The position numbers were made by a program, and so were the translations under genes. This document shows positions 1 to 12,042 of a stretch of 64,000 bases of DNA, piece by piece; position 1 is the first letter of the stretch; every line of letters starts with the position of its first letter. Origin of the DNA: Aurelia coerulea (taxonomy: Eukaryota > Cnidaria > Scyphozoa > Semaeostomeae > Ulmaridae); assembly GCA_039566865.1 (NCBI GenBank), contig CM076961.1:1991501-2055500 (forward strand), read 5' to 3'. The notes below the pieces were generated by a model. That model did no database searches. It was not told where the DNA came from and saw only the letters and a list, made by a program, of their open reading frames with translations.

Positions 1-2667
1 ACCGAAAAAGTAATGTCTGGGGGCAGCAAGACCTTAAGGAACTGCTTTCATTTCGTATTTTTGATTCTTCTTTTAGAAATTTTGAAAAGGTATATATCAC
101 TGGCTCATCCTTACTCCTCAGTACTTTTTTTACTACTACTACTAGCCACGCCCCCTGTCACCATGCTCAACAAAGTTGCCACTTTCCTGAGTTTTTCTAA
201 GAACTTGTTTTACTTGGCCCAATAACTAGAGGGTCGTAGAAAATATGTTTCTGAAGAAAATTTTCATGTGAGCCAGAATAGAAATTGGCTAGCAAGGAAA
301 TCCCACGAAATGTCGAATTCAAACATCCCCAATCTTTTGTACTCTTTTCCTTTCACTCGCTTTTGATTCTCCCTGCTGAACGTGACATTACTCGCACACT
401 CGGACACTCCTTATTAAATTCTCTAAACAAATGAGAAATATTCGGTAAAAAAATCAGCTTTATGCTATTTATTATTCTATTAGTTTGGGAGGAGCTTTCT
501 GTGCTTCGCTAACTAGTGGTTTTTAAGTCAGAGATATAATTTCTGCGCCTTCATTTTGCAGAGGACACAGCTACCAAAACTTCTCGCCATTTCAATATTT
601 GGCGACATTCGACGAATCGAACCGAACTGAAACCATTGCATTGTTCTTTTGTTATAAAACTTTAAAATAAAGTAGATTTATACATTTATCGTTCCATTTT
701 CGAATATTCCTAGACTTTTGCATTCATAGAAAATAGTCTGGCTGTTTGAAACTTTTTTAAAGTTTTTTCCTTTTCGAAATTATTTTGAGCTCTGGCACTG
801 GCAGTCAATATTTTTAGGTTAACTCTGTCATCTTTAGGTGGTCAAAACAAAAAGTTATGTTTTTCTCGTCTTCTTTCTTCCTTTTAGACATTAAATCTTA
901 TGTTTAATTGTGACAGGACTAGCTGATAGGAGGACATTTTATTACATTGTTTCTGATTAATCTAGTTTGTACCACTTGAATACTGATGAAATCTCCCCGA
1001 AGAACCCTTTTTTCGCGTTTTAAACTTTTTTTTATAAGAATATTGTTCATAAGAATATTCAGGCTCAGAACCATGCAAATTCTAAGAATATCACAAGAAT
1101 ATTGCTCAGGCTCAGCTCGCCATATTTGTGTTTCATTTTTCGGCAGTTGCCTGTTTAGCAATGTTCATAACAGAGAATCGCATGACTGACGTATCTCGTT
1201 TTTTCAAAAAGCATGTTTAAAACTTTATGATAGCTAAGAACGTTTGACCATTTCCTCGTAATGACATGACATTTCTTTTAACTACCTATGTTCCCCTGAA
1301 ACCATATCAGCTTCGAAAAAAAATTAGAATACTTTAAGAATATGTTCAGGCTCAAAACGAAAATTTCTTAAGAATATTGAGGCTGGACAAAATGTATAGT
1401 ATTTCTATAACTAGCAATAGTTACTACTAGGTGCCCCACACCAGATATCTCTAGCAGGTATGGTAAACACTAAAAAGATAGATCAGTGTTGCAGTTTTCA
1501 CAAAGTGATTCCCATATCCATTCTGTACAGGCCAAATAGTTGACACTTGTGCATAAAATCTGCCACAGCATGTATTCACAGAAAGCATAGGGCTCGAATC
1601 TTTGCAACATAACTCATTACCTATGTTAGTGTTTGGCATAACAACATAATTGATTGACTGTGTGATAACAAAAATAATCTTGAAAAAATGAAGAGAAAAG
1701 ATTGCAGTTTGCCTTCTGGCATTAGATTCTTCAAAGCCGACTTTTCATTGCATTGTTGCCAAACGAAGAAAGAAGAGCATAAGAATCAGTCATAACAAGA
1801 GAAGAAAATGCCTCAAAAGCACCAAAAACCAAATTAAATCTGCTAATTTAGTGAATTAGAATGTTACAAAAGTATCGCTGGTTACTCTAAATGATAGCAG
1901 TTCATAAAAATATACGAGATGTTCTTAAAAAATCGGTCATGCAAAATTAACTGACTGGCCTAGGCCTTGTTTGCATCAAGGCTTTGTTGAGGTAGTTAGG
2001 GGCAAATGCTGTTCCCCTGCTCTAGCATGCTCTGCTGGTCTCCTTCTTTTTTACCGTCAAAAATTGCCCACTACTAGCTTTGCCAAAAACCATTTGTTTG
2101 TTTTGTTTTGTTGTTGTTATCTCAAACAGTTACTATGGACACCCCTGAGCCTTTTTGGCATGGAAAGAAAGAGAATTTTCTCCTCTGTTGAAAGCCCTTT
2201 GTTTCAGATACAAGAGAATGCTGAGAGAATACATATTACGTTACGTAATATGTTAAGCACAATATGGCGTGATATCATCATTATTCTATTCTCCTTTATA
2301 ATCCAGCTCAGTAAAATACAAACTACAACGAGTGCAGTAAATCTATGCCTTGCGAACCCGATTAAACCTGTTTTGACAGAAAACCAATCACATTCCACCA
2401 TTCTCAAACAAGCTTGCGTAAAACCTTGTCAGTCCTGTATTACGACGAAAAATTCCAAATATGCGAGGATTTGAGATTCGAAGCCCTAGCCTGTGCAGCC
2501 TCGTATGCGCGCGGTGGGCTATAAAGCCCCACTTCGGTGTGGGGCAAAAAAAGAGTGTACTGTATGATACTGCAATCTTTTGTACAGGGGTGAAGATTGT
2601 TTCAAAATGCTTTCGTAATAATATCAGCTATATTGTATTCGTGTATTATTGTCCATTCTTTCTGAAG
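1..2667. other. No recognised gene; AT-rich flank
   Basis: I see no supported coding exon here. The upstream exons of the gene at 2668-6528 could lie here or before the window, but none could be identified. Around 1034-1114 and 1332-1386 the string AAGAATATTG/AAGAATATTC recurs beside CAGGCTC, which looks like the remains of a short inverted-repeat element. Confidence 0.5.
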
Positions 2668-3058
2668 GTGAAATTGTTAGGAAACGTGGAATATGAAGGA
2701 AAGGATGTCGTAGTTGGACCTGCACGTGTTCGCCAAAAGCGTTCAGCACTTTTCCGAGGACGTCCGGATCAATTATGGCAAACAACCTTACCTGGAATGC
2801 AACAACCGGTTTATTATTCCGTTTCACAAGATGGTGCTTGGTACTTTCAACCGTCGGTGTCTCCTCAAGTCGTTTCAGTTGTCCCAACGAACCAAGTGTC
2901 TTCGTATGCTGCTCAGGCGAACTGTTGGCCCTCTGCGCAGTATCAAATGCCAGCCTACCCCCAAAGTACAGTGCAATACGCTGCAAATCAATACACTACT
3001 AATCAATATACGGGGAATCCTGTTAATACGCCTGTAGTCTCTGCAAGCTACCCAGTGG
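2668..3058 (+). CDS. Hypothetical gene, first visible coding exon
   Basis: Open frame with an acceptor after a pyrimidine-rich stretch (AG at 2666-2667; alternative AG at 2679-2680) and a strong donor GTGAGT at 3059. It encodes the basic start and the Q/Y/N-rich segment. It ends in phase 1. Confidence 0.6.
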
Positions 3059-6000
3059 GTGAGTGTATTTGTATTATGCGGTTATTAAACGATTACGAGG
3101 TCCATGCTGAAAAATATTTGGATCGCAGTTTGACGTACGGACCGAAAGCAGTGAGGTCCGTACAATGAACTAAGGTCTTAATATCTTCCAGCATGGATCG
3201 AGTAATCGTTTAATAAAGGCTTTATGATATGGCAGAACCTTTTGAGAACGTTGTTTATAGTATCGTATTTTTCTGTTGTGTCTTTGATCCTGTGCATCAC
3301 TGTAGTTGCTCGTTTCGACGTTAACTACATTGACATTTTCTTCGTGTATAATTGCAAGTTCGTCTTCAAAGTTTACAGAAATGAAATCTTCGATGGATAA
3401 GCTAAACTTTGGCTGACACTTCTTGCGGCCTAAGCCTACACAAGAAGCTCCTCCCTTGTTGTTGATTTTTAAGGCAACGCCTGGTCCAATACGGCTTCGA
3501 ACGAAAAATACGGCTTTTACGGACCGATCAAGAACCAATCGAATTGCTGCGTTGCCGGTCCGAGGAGCCGTATTTTCGAACGCCATATAATAATTTGCAA
3601 TCCAGAGGCTTCCTTTTATTACAGAATTATGCGAACCCTAACTATAAACCCGAGGGTCAAATCACTTCTCAAAATAGCGTACGTGATTTTTGTGATTGTA
3701 AAATCACACGATTTTTTTCTGTGATTTTAGTGATTTTTTTGTGATTTTTTTGTGATTTTTTCTTATGATTTTTCTATGATTTCGTGATTTTGTGATTTTT
3801 GTATGGTGATTTTGTGATTTTTGTATGTGATTTTTGTATGTGATTTTTTTGTGATTTTAAGGAAGGTGTACGAAAAAAAATCAGTGATTTGCCCCTCGTA
3901 TAAACCCTGACAAACCCCTTTATTTTCTAATATGAAATGTAAAGTATTTTTACTGCAGTTAGCCGTTTTTGAACATGTTTATAGATATTTTTGTTATTTT
4001 CGATTGCATGGAACATTTTTATAATTTAGAAAAACAAAGTAAGAAGCAAGGCTTCTGAATGGTAATGAATATGTATGCTTTTCAGGTATTGCACCGTTTC
4101 CTTGTTTTCTATCGACTGTTAACAACATGATAGCAGCAAGAAGCCTTTTTATTTGCCAAAAGCTCTTAATCACTGATTTAGTGAGCCAAAAATTTCTAAT
4201 GAATCTTGAATGCTACAACGAGAGCAATGTTATTGCCCGAGATGCACTGAGCGTCAATCTTTCACTTTGCACTGCCATATTTCCCGAGGCTCTGACAAGC
4301 TTGTTATTTCAAATCTGTGTGTCCTCGTATTTAATAGAGCTCTACAGTATCTGAGCTTTCATGTGTGATCAGAAATAGGGCAATAAGACTTCTTTGCCAG
4401 ACACTAGAACATTCTCTCCGCTAACATTTGTCCTTCCACTCCTAGCCACCGAATAGAATAAAGAGTGAGTTCGTTCGGAAATCTTTAATCTTTTAATAAT
4501 CTAATAATCGAATAATCTTTCTCGTACAATTTTGTTCTTGCAGGAAACGTTGCAGATATCTACAAAGTTACCCGAAAGAGTGGAGGAGGAGTTTTCCCAG
4601 TGACCCCACCAGAGAGCCCTGAATACACCATCTCCAATGCTAGCAATGTGTCTCCTGTTCAATGCGTTCCAGTCTACGAAGGAAGCTTGATCGGCGAAGA
4701 TCCATATGCGAACCATCCAGGACAGGCAGAGGTACAACACTTTTTGCTCTGATTTTTTTAATCTACTTAGCCCGTCGAGCAACTCAAATACGTTCCACAT
4801 CTTACATTTTATTTTTCAATACTCCTAGAGATGAATCTGTTACTCTATCTAGAACTGCTTTCCGAATCATTCTTTGAATTAGCTGTCATATATTCCGCCT
4901 AGAATGCCCCTAGAATGCTTACAAGTCATAGTTTTGCTCCTCCTTCAAACTGATATACCCCGCTACAACTACAGTTTGAGCGGTCTCGGTTTCGCAGGCT
5001 GTAGTCTCGTATTGGTGAATGATAGCTGGGACTCACTGTAATCAGTTTTTTATTCTGCCGTTTGCTGTCCTCAATTTTGCTTCCTTGATTCTCTTCCTTT
5101 GGTCAGATTCTTCTTAATCTAAATGTGAACATTTTTGGATACAAGAAGATGCACAAGATTTTTGGGACATTCGTCTTGTGGATTTTATGACGCATTTATG
5201 GAAGTTAGGGAACCTTTCTAGAATAGTAAATATGATAAAATCATTAAATTTTTTATACAGTAGTTTTTTATTTCTTGCTTTGTATCTTAGCCATGGGGCT
5301 ATTTTCGGTGGGTTCTTTTCGTTCTCCATTTCGTTCTTACCTTATTTCCTACATTTAACTTATTTGGCTCTTATTTCGTTTATTGCACTACACGTAACGG
5401 GACGAATTTTTTAACCATTTCGTAATGTTGTTTCAAAAGTTCATGGAGATAAATTTCGCCTTTATTGTAAACTTATATTGCTCAACTTCTCGGCTAAGTA
5501 AATGAAATTGGTGCGGTAGATATTGAGATTAATGTCTTTACTTTGGGCAAAAACATAAAGTTTGGCATGAGTTCCATGTTCCTATTGTAACGATGGTCAG
5601 AAAGGTACTCACTTTCGGGGCATTTTACTCGGCAATTGTCCCTCTTCAAAGCTAGTGACGATGAACGTCATCGACAAGTCTATTTCCATTTCCCCAAATT
5701 TAACTGTTGCTAAAATTTGGCTTTTTATGAATTCGTGTTCTCATTTGCTCAATCATTTCACAATCTGATTAATATATGATATTTCGTTTTGGTTATCGAT
5801 CCTGCTTTCCAATACCGTAAAAGACATATTAGGCCCCTGAGGGCTTATTTAATTTCGGACATTCCAGATGGGGGCTTATTAAAGAGGAACAAAATATCTT
5901 TAAATGAGTTTATAGCCTAGAGCTTAAAATACTAAACGTTTCGGGTTTAACCCTTCGTCAGTAGTTATTAGAAAGGGGCGGCTTATTCACAAAGTCAAAT

Positions 6001-6528
6001 GGCAAAAAGGATAGACATGACAGCTTTTAGTTCTTACCCTGGTTCTTTACGCCAAATTTTGCGGATTGAACATACAATTTTACGAGTCAACTACATAAAT
6101 TCGACACAGTTTTATCTCAAACCATATCAAAATTAACGTGCAAACTTATTTAGCTCAACAAATGGAACATCTTTGGTGATATCTGGAATTTTATATAAGT
6201 GGGGAGCTTGATAGAGTTTTACTTATTTAAAGTTTTAAGTCAGAGGGGAGAGGCTTATTGAAGAGGAAGCTTATAGAGAGGTGGGTTTAATAGCGCTTTT
6301 ACGTTATAGATCTGCAGCTGGCAAGTTTCGTGAACGTAATATTTCTTCTTCTCGTAGAACCTCGTGATGCTGGACCCAACAGATCGAAAATTGAAGAGAG
6401 TCATCATGAAGAGAGATGGATCAGGCAGACTTGTCCAAGCCAATCCTTGCACCATGTGCAGTGGGCCAGGCATACCTAATGTCAGTGTTAGTACCATTAC
6501 CAATCCCACAATGCCTCATGAGGCTTGA
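2668..6528 (+). CDS. Hypothetical protein, 3' part of a three-exon (or longer) gene
   Basis: Three exons join in frame: about 2668-3058, 4544-4731 and 6358-6528 (TGA at 6526-6528). Exon one ends in phase 1 (Val, then G|) before GTGAGT. Exon two opens with GA to complete Gly, stays open for 62 codons and ends in phase 0 before GTACAA. Exon three supplies 56 codons and the stop. The first acceptor is uncertain: AG at 2666-2667 or at 2679-2680. The visible protein starts basic (VRQKRSALFRGRPDQLW), continues into a segment rich in Gln, Tyr, Asn, Val and Pro with NQYTTNQYTGNP-type repeats, then a Pro/Ser stretch (TPPESPEY), and ends with a charged patch (DRKLKRVIMKRDGSG) and a CxxC (NPCTMCSGPG). 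There is no transmembrane segment. I do not recognise the family. Exon logic and coding composition support a real gene; the function is unknown and the 5' end is missing. Confidence 0.65.
3135..3163. repeat. Short perfect hairpin
   Basis: A 9-bp stem, GTACGGACC with GGTCCGTAC, encloses an 11-base loop just inside the first intron of the hypothetical gene. Related ACGGACC/GGTCCG strings recur at about 3519 and 3557, so it may be part of a mobile element remnant. Confidence 0.5.
3170..3586 (-). CDS. Possible ORF inside an intron, function unknown
   Basis: An ATG-to-stop frame of 138 codons on the minus strand within the first intron of the 2668-6528 gene. Its composition is protein-like, with a basic RKKCQPKFSLSIEDFISVNF stretch, acidic and Asn/Val-rich middle, and a Lys/Arg-rich C-terminus. 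I recognise no domain. It could be an intronic gene, a transposon-derived fragment or chance. Confidence 0.25.
   Translation of the reverse strand: MAFENTAPRTGNAAIRLVLDRSVKAVFFVRSRIGPGVALKINNKGGASCVGLGRKKCQPKFSLSIEDFISVNFEDELAIIHEENVNVVNVETSNYSDAQDQRHNRKIRYYKQRSQKVLPYHKAFIKRLLDPCWKILRP
3672..3880. repeat. Simple tandem repeat (GTGATTTTT)n
   Basis: Imperfect tandem copies of GTGATTTT with variable T runs, over about 200 bases in intron 1 of the hypothetical gene. Confidence 0.8.
4544..4731 (+). CDS. Hypothetical gene, middle exon
   Basis: The acceptor follows TTTTGTTCTTGCAG and the donor is GTACAA. The exon is 188 bases, entered in phase 1 and left in phase 0, and reads GNVADIYKVTRKSGGG... 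to ...DPYANHPGQAE without a stop. Phases match both neighbouring exons. Confidence 0.65.
5815..6304. mobile_element. Foldback MITE, CCGTAAAAG/CTTTTACG ends (family N, copy 1)
   Basis: The left end reads TACCGTAAAAGACATATT and then GGGCTTATTT; the right end reads GGGTTTAATAGCGCTTTTACG. The ends are inverted copies of each other and of the element at 35056-35469. A TA flanks each side, compatible with a Tc1/mariner-type target. A second repeat containing the hammerhead-like motif sits inside, so it looks nested. Confidence 0.55.
5938..5961 (-). ncRNA. Hammerhead-ribozyme-like core (possible Penelope-like element remnant)
   Basis: On the minus strand the sequence reads CTGACGA, A, GGG, loop TTAAA, CCC, GAAAC. 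These are the two conserved hammerhead strands (CUGANGA and GAAA) around a short stem II. One extra base precedes the stem and I could not confirm stems I and III, so activity is doubtful. Hammerhead motifs are known in Penelope-like retroelements of animals; assigning this copy to them is inference. Confidence 0.4.
6358..6528 (+). CDS. Hypothetical gene, terminal exon
   Basis: The acceptor follows TTCTTCTTCTCGTAG. It has 56 codons plus TGA and starts NLVMLDPTDRKLKRVIMKRD. It carries a CxxC pair (PCTMCSG) and ends ...TNPTMPHEA. The entry phase 0 fits the preceding exon. Confidence 0.65.
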   Translation, partial: NLVMLDPTDRKLKRVIMKRDGSGRLVQANPCTMCSGPGIPNVSVSTITNPTMPHEA

Positions 6529-6708
6529 ACTGCAGTTTGATGCAAGTGCCTGTGATGTGAAAGGAACAGACAAGAAAAGGTATGATTAATTGTTTAATTT
6601 AAATTAATTAATTATTTTAGAAAATGTAAAAAATTTGGCGAAGGATAGATTGGTGCATTTTTCTTCATTACATTGCCCCTCTGAAACTGGCCACAAATTT
6701 TTATATTC

Positions 6709-7013
6709 CTGGTGAGCCAGAAAAACTTCCCACTTTTGAAAATTCATAGCATCAAGAGTAGGCCTACGTATGAACAAACTTATGAACAATGAGAATGGAG
6801 GTAAACTCGACTTTGTAAATTTTTGGTAGTGAAGTATCTAAAAGGGGGCCTAAAACACGTGATCGCATCGCAAGGAAACTCTTGATTATTTGATCAAGTG
6901 TTTCAGGTCCTTTTTCATGCATTTCGCAACGAAGAAATTTTCGTAAAGTTGACTTTATCTTTATGTTCAGTCCTCATAAAAGCGGAAGAAAAATCATAAC
7001 TTCGGTCTTTCGG
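6709..7013 (+). mobile_element. Partial foldback MITE (family G, half copy)
   Basis: Shares GGTGAGCCAGAAAAA...TTCCCACTTTTGAAAATTCAT and a second block (TTGATCAAGTGTTTCAGG) with the intact element at 59362-59981. The other terminal repeat is missing, so this is a truncated copy. Confidence 0.6.
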
Positions 7014-7014
7014 C

Positions 7015-7500
7015 TTTCAAGATTTGATTTGATTTGATTTTAAATTCTTTAGGCACGGTGGCCACGTCAGTCAAAGGACTGATTTACAGTGGGCCGTGCA
7101 AAGGCATACAATAACTAAATATAAGAAAAATAACTAAGATAAAGCATACAAAATCAAATAATCTTATTCACAAGACAATCTAATAATCAAATTAAAGTAA
7201 TGCTAATTATAGCATGAAAAAGAGAATCAGCATTCCCTATTGGTATTGCTGATACTTTTTTGAATATTTCATAAGTTATTGATGATTTGACTTCAACAGA
7301 AAGATCGTTCCACAATTTAGCACCCTTATACGAGAAGCTGTTCTTTCCGAAGGCCGATTTACGACGAGGAACGGCCAAATCTGTTTTCGTATTGCGAAGT
7401 TCTCTCTTGCATGAATCGGACAGCCTGACGAACATTTCTGTAAGGTAAATGGTTGTTTACCGACTTGTACGCCATTTTTAAGGTTTCTGAAGTAAAATTT
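7015..7500 (-). pseudogene. LINE 3' end: C-terminus of reverse-transcriptase protein, broken
   Basis: Minus-strand residues NTKTDLAVPRRKSAFGKNSF and SYKGAKLWNDLSVEVKSS are the conserved tail of animal non-LTR (CR1/L2/jockey-like) polyproteins. A second frame just upstream (KSVNNHLPYR, near 7440-7470) belongs to the same protein, so there is a frameshift near 7436. The 3' UTR ends in an (AAATC)n tail at about 7015-7040. The copy is 5'-truncated and dead. Confidence 0.75.
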
Positions 7501-10500
7501 GATTTATTCAGCTCCATCCAGTATTCGTTGTGCCATGAAATGAGAACTTTTGTCTGGCTTATCCTTCAGTTAATACTGACATCAAGTTCATATCCGACAC
7601 ACTCTTTTTCATGACTTGACATGCCAAAACTTTTTGTTTGATGCCCATGAGAGCATTGGACGTAAGATGTAAAAGGAAAGTCGACACGTAGTCCCATCGC
7701 AACCTATTATTAGGAATGAAGTTGAACTAAGCTTTCCGAGCAATTTGAAGAAAAATGCACCTATCCCCTTACTGCTAGTAACTCTTTATTGCTTATAAAT
7801 GTATTTTCTCCAAAGGAGAGCTCTGGTTCTTGATCTCAAGGACAACTATTCTGGAAAGAATCAGAATCGAATGATATTTTGCTACATTTTGCAGAATTTT
7901 CGAATGTGCACAATAGTGATAGAAGCTCGAACGGCACTCGATCGAACCTCGCCTGTAAACATGTATGAAAATAACGCTCGATCCAGGTTCTTGTGCAGAA
8001 TTGCTAAAAGGTCGATTCATGTTCAAAGAGCGTATTAAAACATAAGCGAGGACCTTTATACATGATTTCGTCACTTTTCGAATAATTTTAAATCCAACTT
8101 GTTTCAAACAGATTCGCATTCAGATTTCCAATATATTAGACAACCAAAATAGACAAATATGAAAAACATGAAAAATGAAATAATTCTGCCTATTAAGATG
8201 ATATTTGTGTTCTTCTCTTTGGTTTTTTTTTTCGAAATAAGACCAATTCATGGATTTTGTATATTGGAACATAATTTAGATATCCAAGACACCAGAGCTC
8301 TCCCTTACGAAGATATATCTGCCTTCCCAACGTTGTTTTAAAACGCTATTCCTGTGCTTCAAAATTGATCGTGATTTCTCCAAATAGGATATCTACTCTG
8401 CCGTCCTACGAAAATATTCTCATCACATGCAGCACTCCTATAATAGCCAATCGAATTGGAATAGTTCCGAGATTGATTTAGGGGTGTAATGCTAGTCTTT
8501 ACCAAAAGAGTTTTTCTTTCCAACGAAATTGACGATCTCACCTTGTCTTCTAAATTTCAATTGTTTCTTTAAGTCTTTTTCTCGCTACCTCTTTGCCCTT
8601 TGACTTGTGTACTATCGTCTGTCTCAAATTAGATGTCACCTGCAAATGCCCGCGAATAATAAAAATAGAAGTGTTTTGCAAAGGAATTTTGCGTTAGCAC
8701 CAATCACAGGTGACGTCCAATTCGAGACGGACAGCATTTGTTGCTTCTGTAGTTTCTTCAATAATTCAACTTTAACATTAAATGTTTTCTTGTAATATTT
8801 CTCCTACCTCTTTTTAGTTTTCATCTTATTCTAGTGCGAACTACTTTTTTCTTCATATTGCTTTTACAATCTATAATTGTGGTTTTGTTTATTTACCATT
8901 TATTGTCAACACTCACATTTACATTGTTTATATTGTCGAAGCTTTCGCCTCACTTCTGAGGCCTCATCAGCAACTCATTATCGGTTGTGTTTGAACTTGA
9001 TTTCAGTTTGTCAATTGTTGAATGGCATTTAGAACATCTCGAATGTCACAATCTTCGAGGAACCTGTCGTTGTTGTTGCATCTTCTTCTTTGCACATTCG
9101 TATTTCCCCATTCATCTTTTGTATCTGAATTGCTTTTTACAATATTTGGGTGAATGCCTAAGAAATTTAGAGACAAAAACACTGAGGACGGCAGAACTGG
9201 TGTCCTATCTTAAAGGTGATCTGTCGCGAATATTTATTATTGATGCAAATGAATATGACGGTTGAATGATAAAGACAGTCGTTTAGAATTTTTTGATACC
9301 TTGTTTCATTATTTTAGAGTTATACACTATTTTGTATTATTGACTGATGACGTCATTTTGTTTGCAAAAAGTAAAGAAAGTATACAAGGTTGACTATGTT
9401 TCCAAAAGGAAATCAACTCAAAAACTTTTCTTCGGTTGAAATGTCTTTCTAAACATCGTATCAATTCATGAGACAATTTCTATTACATTTATTCAGCTTA
9501 CCTTAAATGTCTCTTACAACTGTAACCTTTCAAAGATCAGATACATCTATATTTCCATATATTATCGTAGTAATTTGCAAACCAAATGACATCATCAGTT
9601 GGTACTTAAAATCAATGGATAACTTGAAAACGAAATGAGATATCAAAGAAATCTAGACAGGGTTCTTAATCATTCGCCAGTGCCGTTGATTTGCATCAAT
9701 AAAAATTTTCGCTTCAGGTCACCCGTAACAATGAAGTTATCTCCTCTTTGCCTTACTTTATCCTTTCCATATTTCTGTTAACTTATTTGAAAATGCAACG
9801 TGTATTTAAGCCTTTTTCTCTATGATGAATTAAGTCCTTTTTTAAAATAATCAAATATGATTTATTTCAAATTAATATCGTAATATGTCGAGTCGTACTA
9901 ATAACGTAGAGCAGTAAAGTCTACGGGGCAGCTTGGTTTTAAGAAAGTTGTATTGAGCACTATGAATTGTTGAGTAATTTTGAACGAAACTGAAGAGTAT
10001 CAAAACTCTGGAAATGTCTCTGAAATCCGGTGTCCAAGTGTCCTAGCCTTGTTTTGCTGCCCCTGGGACTATCCAAAATGTACTCTTCAATGCTAATTTA
10101 TCTTGCAATGGCCCTCGAATTGGATTTTTAAAACCCCCTTTCGCTTCATGATCTCTTTGCTACCATCTTTCATCTGTGTGAAAGAAATTTTTCATTCTTT
10201 GGTAATAGTTTGAATGGATTTGCGACTACAAGTCCTACAAATATGGTCGTCGATAAACTGACAACAAAAATTTAGGACAATAGTCAAGAACCGATGTTTC
10301 ACGCCCATGGAACGAGGAATCGCATAGTTCTTGGGCCATTGCAAACAATATCTCTGTTCTACCAAAAATGTTTCTCTTTTTTACTCGTCAATTATAGCAA
10401 TCTGATATCTGCTAAGTATACAATATTCTAATTTGCAATCTGTGTTGTAAGTTTCCTGTGAACTCAAAAAGATAACTCGTCTTCTGTTGGAGAAGTATCC

Positions 10501-11820
10501 ATTGTATATATCTTGGATTGTTGTAAAGTCCCTTCATCAAAACAACCAAATTGGCACATTGCTTTGGTCAGGCAGTCCTAAAAGGGTGACAATTTGTGGA
10601 AGGAGACTGAAACTTCGTCAGTAGGAGCATAGAGCCAAATCAAATAGAATGAGTAACTCCAAGAAATGAAGGAAACTTCCTCCCTCTCCTCCTTGTGCGA
10701 TAAATTCCTATTAATTCCACGCCCTGTTTTTGCCACAAAGTACTTGCAGAGAGAAAGTTGTGTAAATCTTCAGACATGAATTTGAAAGAGAAAATCACGG
10801 CTATGCAAAGTAGGTGCTCCGTGTGAGTAATCTCATGCAAATTTTGTATGCACAGAATGAGAGAGGTAACTTATTCGACGACCTCCAATATTGATAAGTA
10901 CAGGCCGAACTAATGGAAAGAGCTTTGCTGCACGCGTTTTTCAGTTAGTCAAAGTACCCATCATCTTGGGGCTACAGCATATGTCAGTTTGGTTGGTTTT
11001 GTCTCATATTATTGATCGATCGATATTATAATTCATGTTATATCTTGTTATGTCCAGTTTAACTGGTTGTCATGTTCGTACGTACTTTTAATGTAACGTT
11101 TCAAATTTTAACTGTAAGAATGGATATCCCGTATGCAAGCCATACTTGAGAGACTAGAATTGTTTCTCTGAAAAGTTTGGAAGGTCAAGGATAGAAAGCA
11201 CGACTCTTTCACGAATGACTGCCTGCTATCTATAAAATCACCTCCATTTTTTTATTTTAAAATCATTTACGCAAGACCATAGGGCGATTGTGGTCTTGCT
11301 AGGGTCAGGACATCATCAATGCTACCTGGCCTACAAATTGTGGCAATTTAGTTCTGTCCAAAATAGCGAAAAATATCGGCCTTACTGCAAGAACTCATAT
11401 GACCTCATGTAGTTTACGGTCTAAAAATATTGCCAGCAAAACTAATTCGTATTGGCAGCCTCTTCCATTACTTCGAAAATTGCTGGGGAAGAGTTTTATC
11501 TGTTTAGAATCACATGACTGCAACAGTTGAAAGAAAACCTCCAATGCCTAGTTTGCCCCCATCATACCCCTTTCTAATTTAGTGTAGTTGCTAGTTAACT
11601 ATGCATAAAAATTAGTTAAAATAACTTCGTTTTATGAAGGACTTAAATGTTTTATCTTAAATTCGTTCTCATCTAGTTTTGCAGGTGTATTTGTCGTTTT
11701 TGGACAGTTATGAACATTTAGTTTTCAATTATTCTGTTACACGTATTGTGCAATTTTAATATCGTTCAGTGGGTTGACGTTTTACGAGATGAACCACAAA
11801 GAGGCTGCAATTCTCGTCAG
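7501..11820. other. Non-coding, mostly unassigned
   Basis: No gene is supported. The region holds short chance ORFs and the hammerhead-like motif at 8941-8970. A frame at 8987-9265 has coding-like residues near its end (LGECLRNLETKTLRTAELVS) and could be retroelement debris, but no motif identifies it. Confidence 0.45.
8941..8970 (-). ncRNA. Hammerhead-ribozyme-like core, second copy type
   Basis: On the minus strand: CTGATGA (8970-8964), one G, a 5-bp stem II GCCTC/GAGGC with a 6-base loop, then GAAAGC (8946-8941). The conserved core of a hammerhead is present apart from one extra base before stem II. A short UUG/CAA pairing could start stem I. It differs in sequence from the motif at 5938-5961, so they derive from different elements. 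Confidence 0.45.
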
Positions 11821-12042
11821 ATACTGTTCACAGTGAACGTAAGGTGCGATTCAGTAAAGAAGAAGAGAAGAATAAAGATGGTGCGTCCATTCGAGATTGG
11901 CCAATCAGGGACCCAGCTAAAGCATTGTCAATGGAGAAAGTGCTTTTACCGCTTGAAGACTTGAAAAGCTACATTTCCAAGGTGCAGAAACTGGTATTGA
12001 ACAGAATGGTAAATACTAGCCAAGGCTGTACAAAAAACACGG
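11821..12042 (+). CDS. Candidate internal exon, unknown gene
   Basis: An open frame runs from an AG at 11819-11820 to a donor G|GTAAGA at 12043. It reads ...SERKVRFSKEEEKNKDGAS and continues with AKALSMEKVLLPLEDLKSYI, a plausible charged helical protein. Both ends would be phase 1 and the length (222) is a multiple of three. An alternative acceptor is AG at 11832-11833. It may belong to the same gene as the exon at 26008-26196. No family recognised. Confidence 0.35.

Noticed and set aside
8159..8341. 60-codon ORF with a signal-peptide-like start
   Set aside because: AT-rich sequence easily gives hydrophobic frames; no homology, no splice context.
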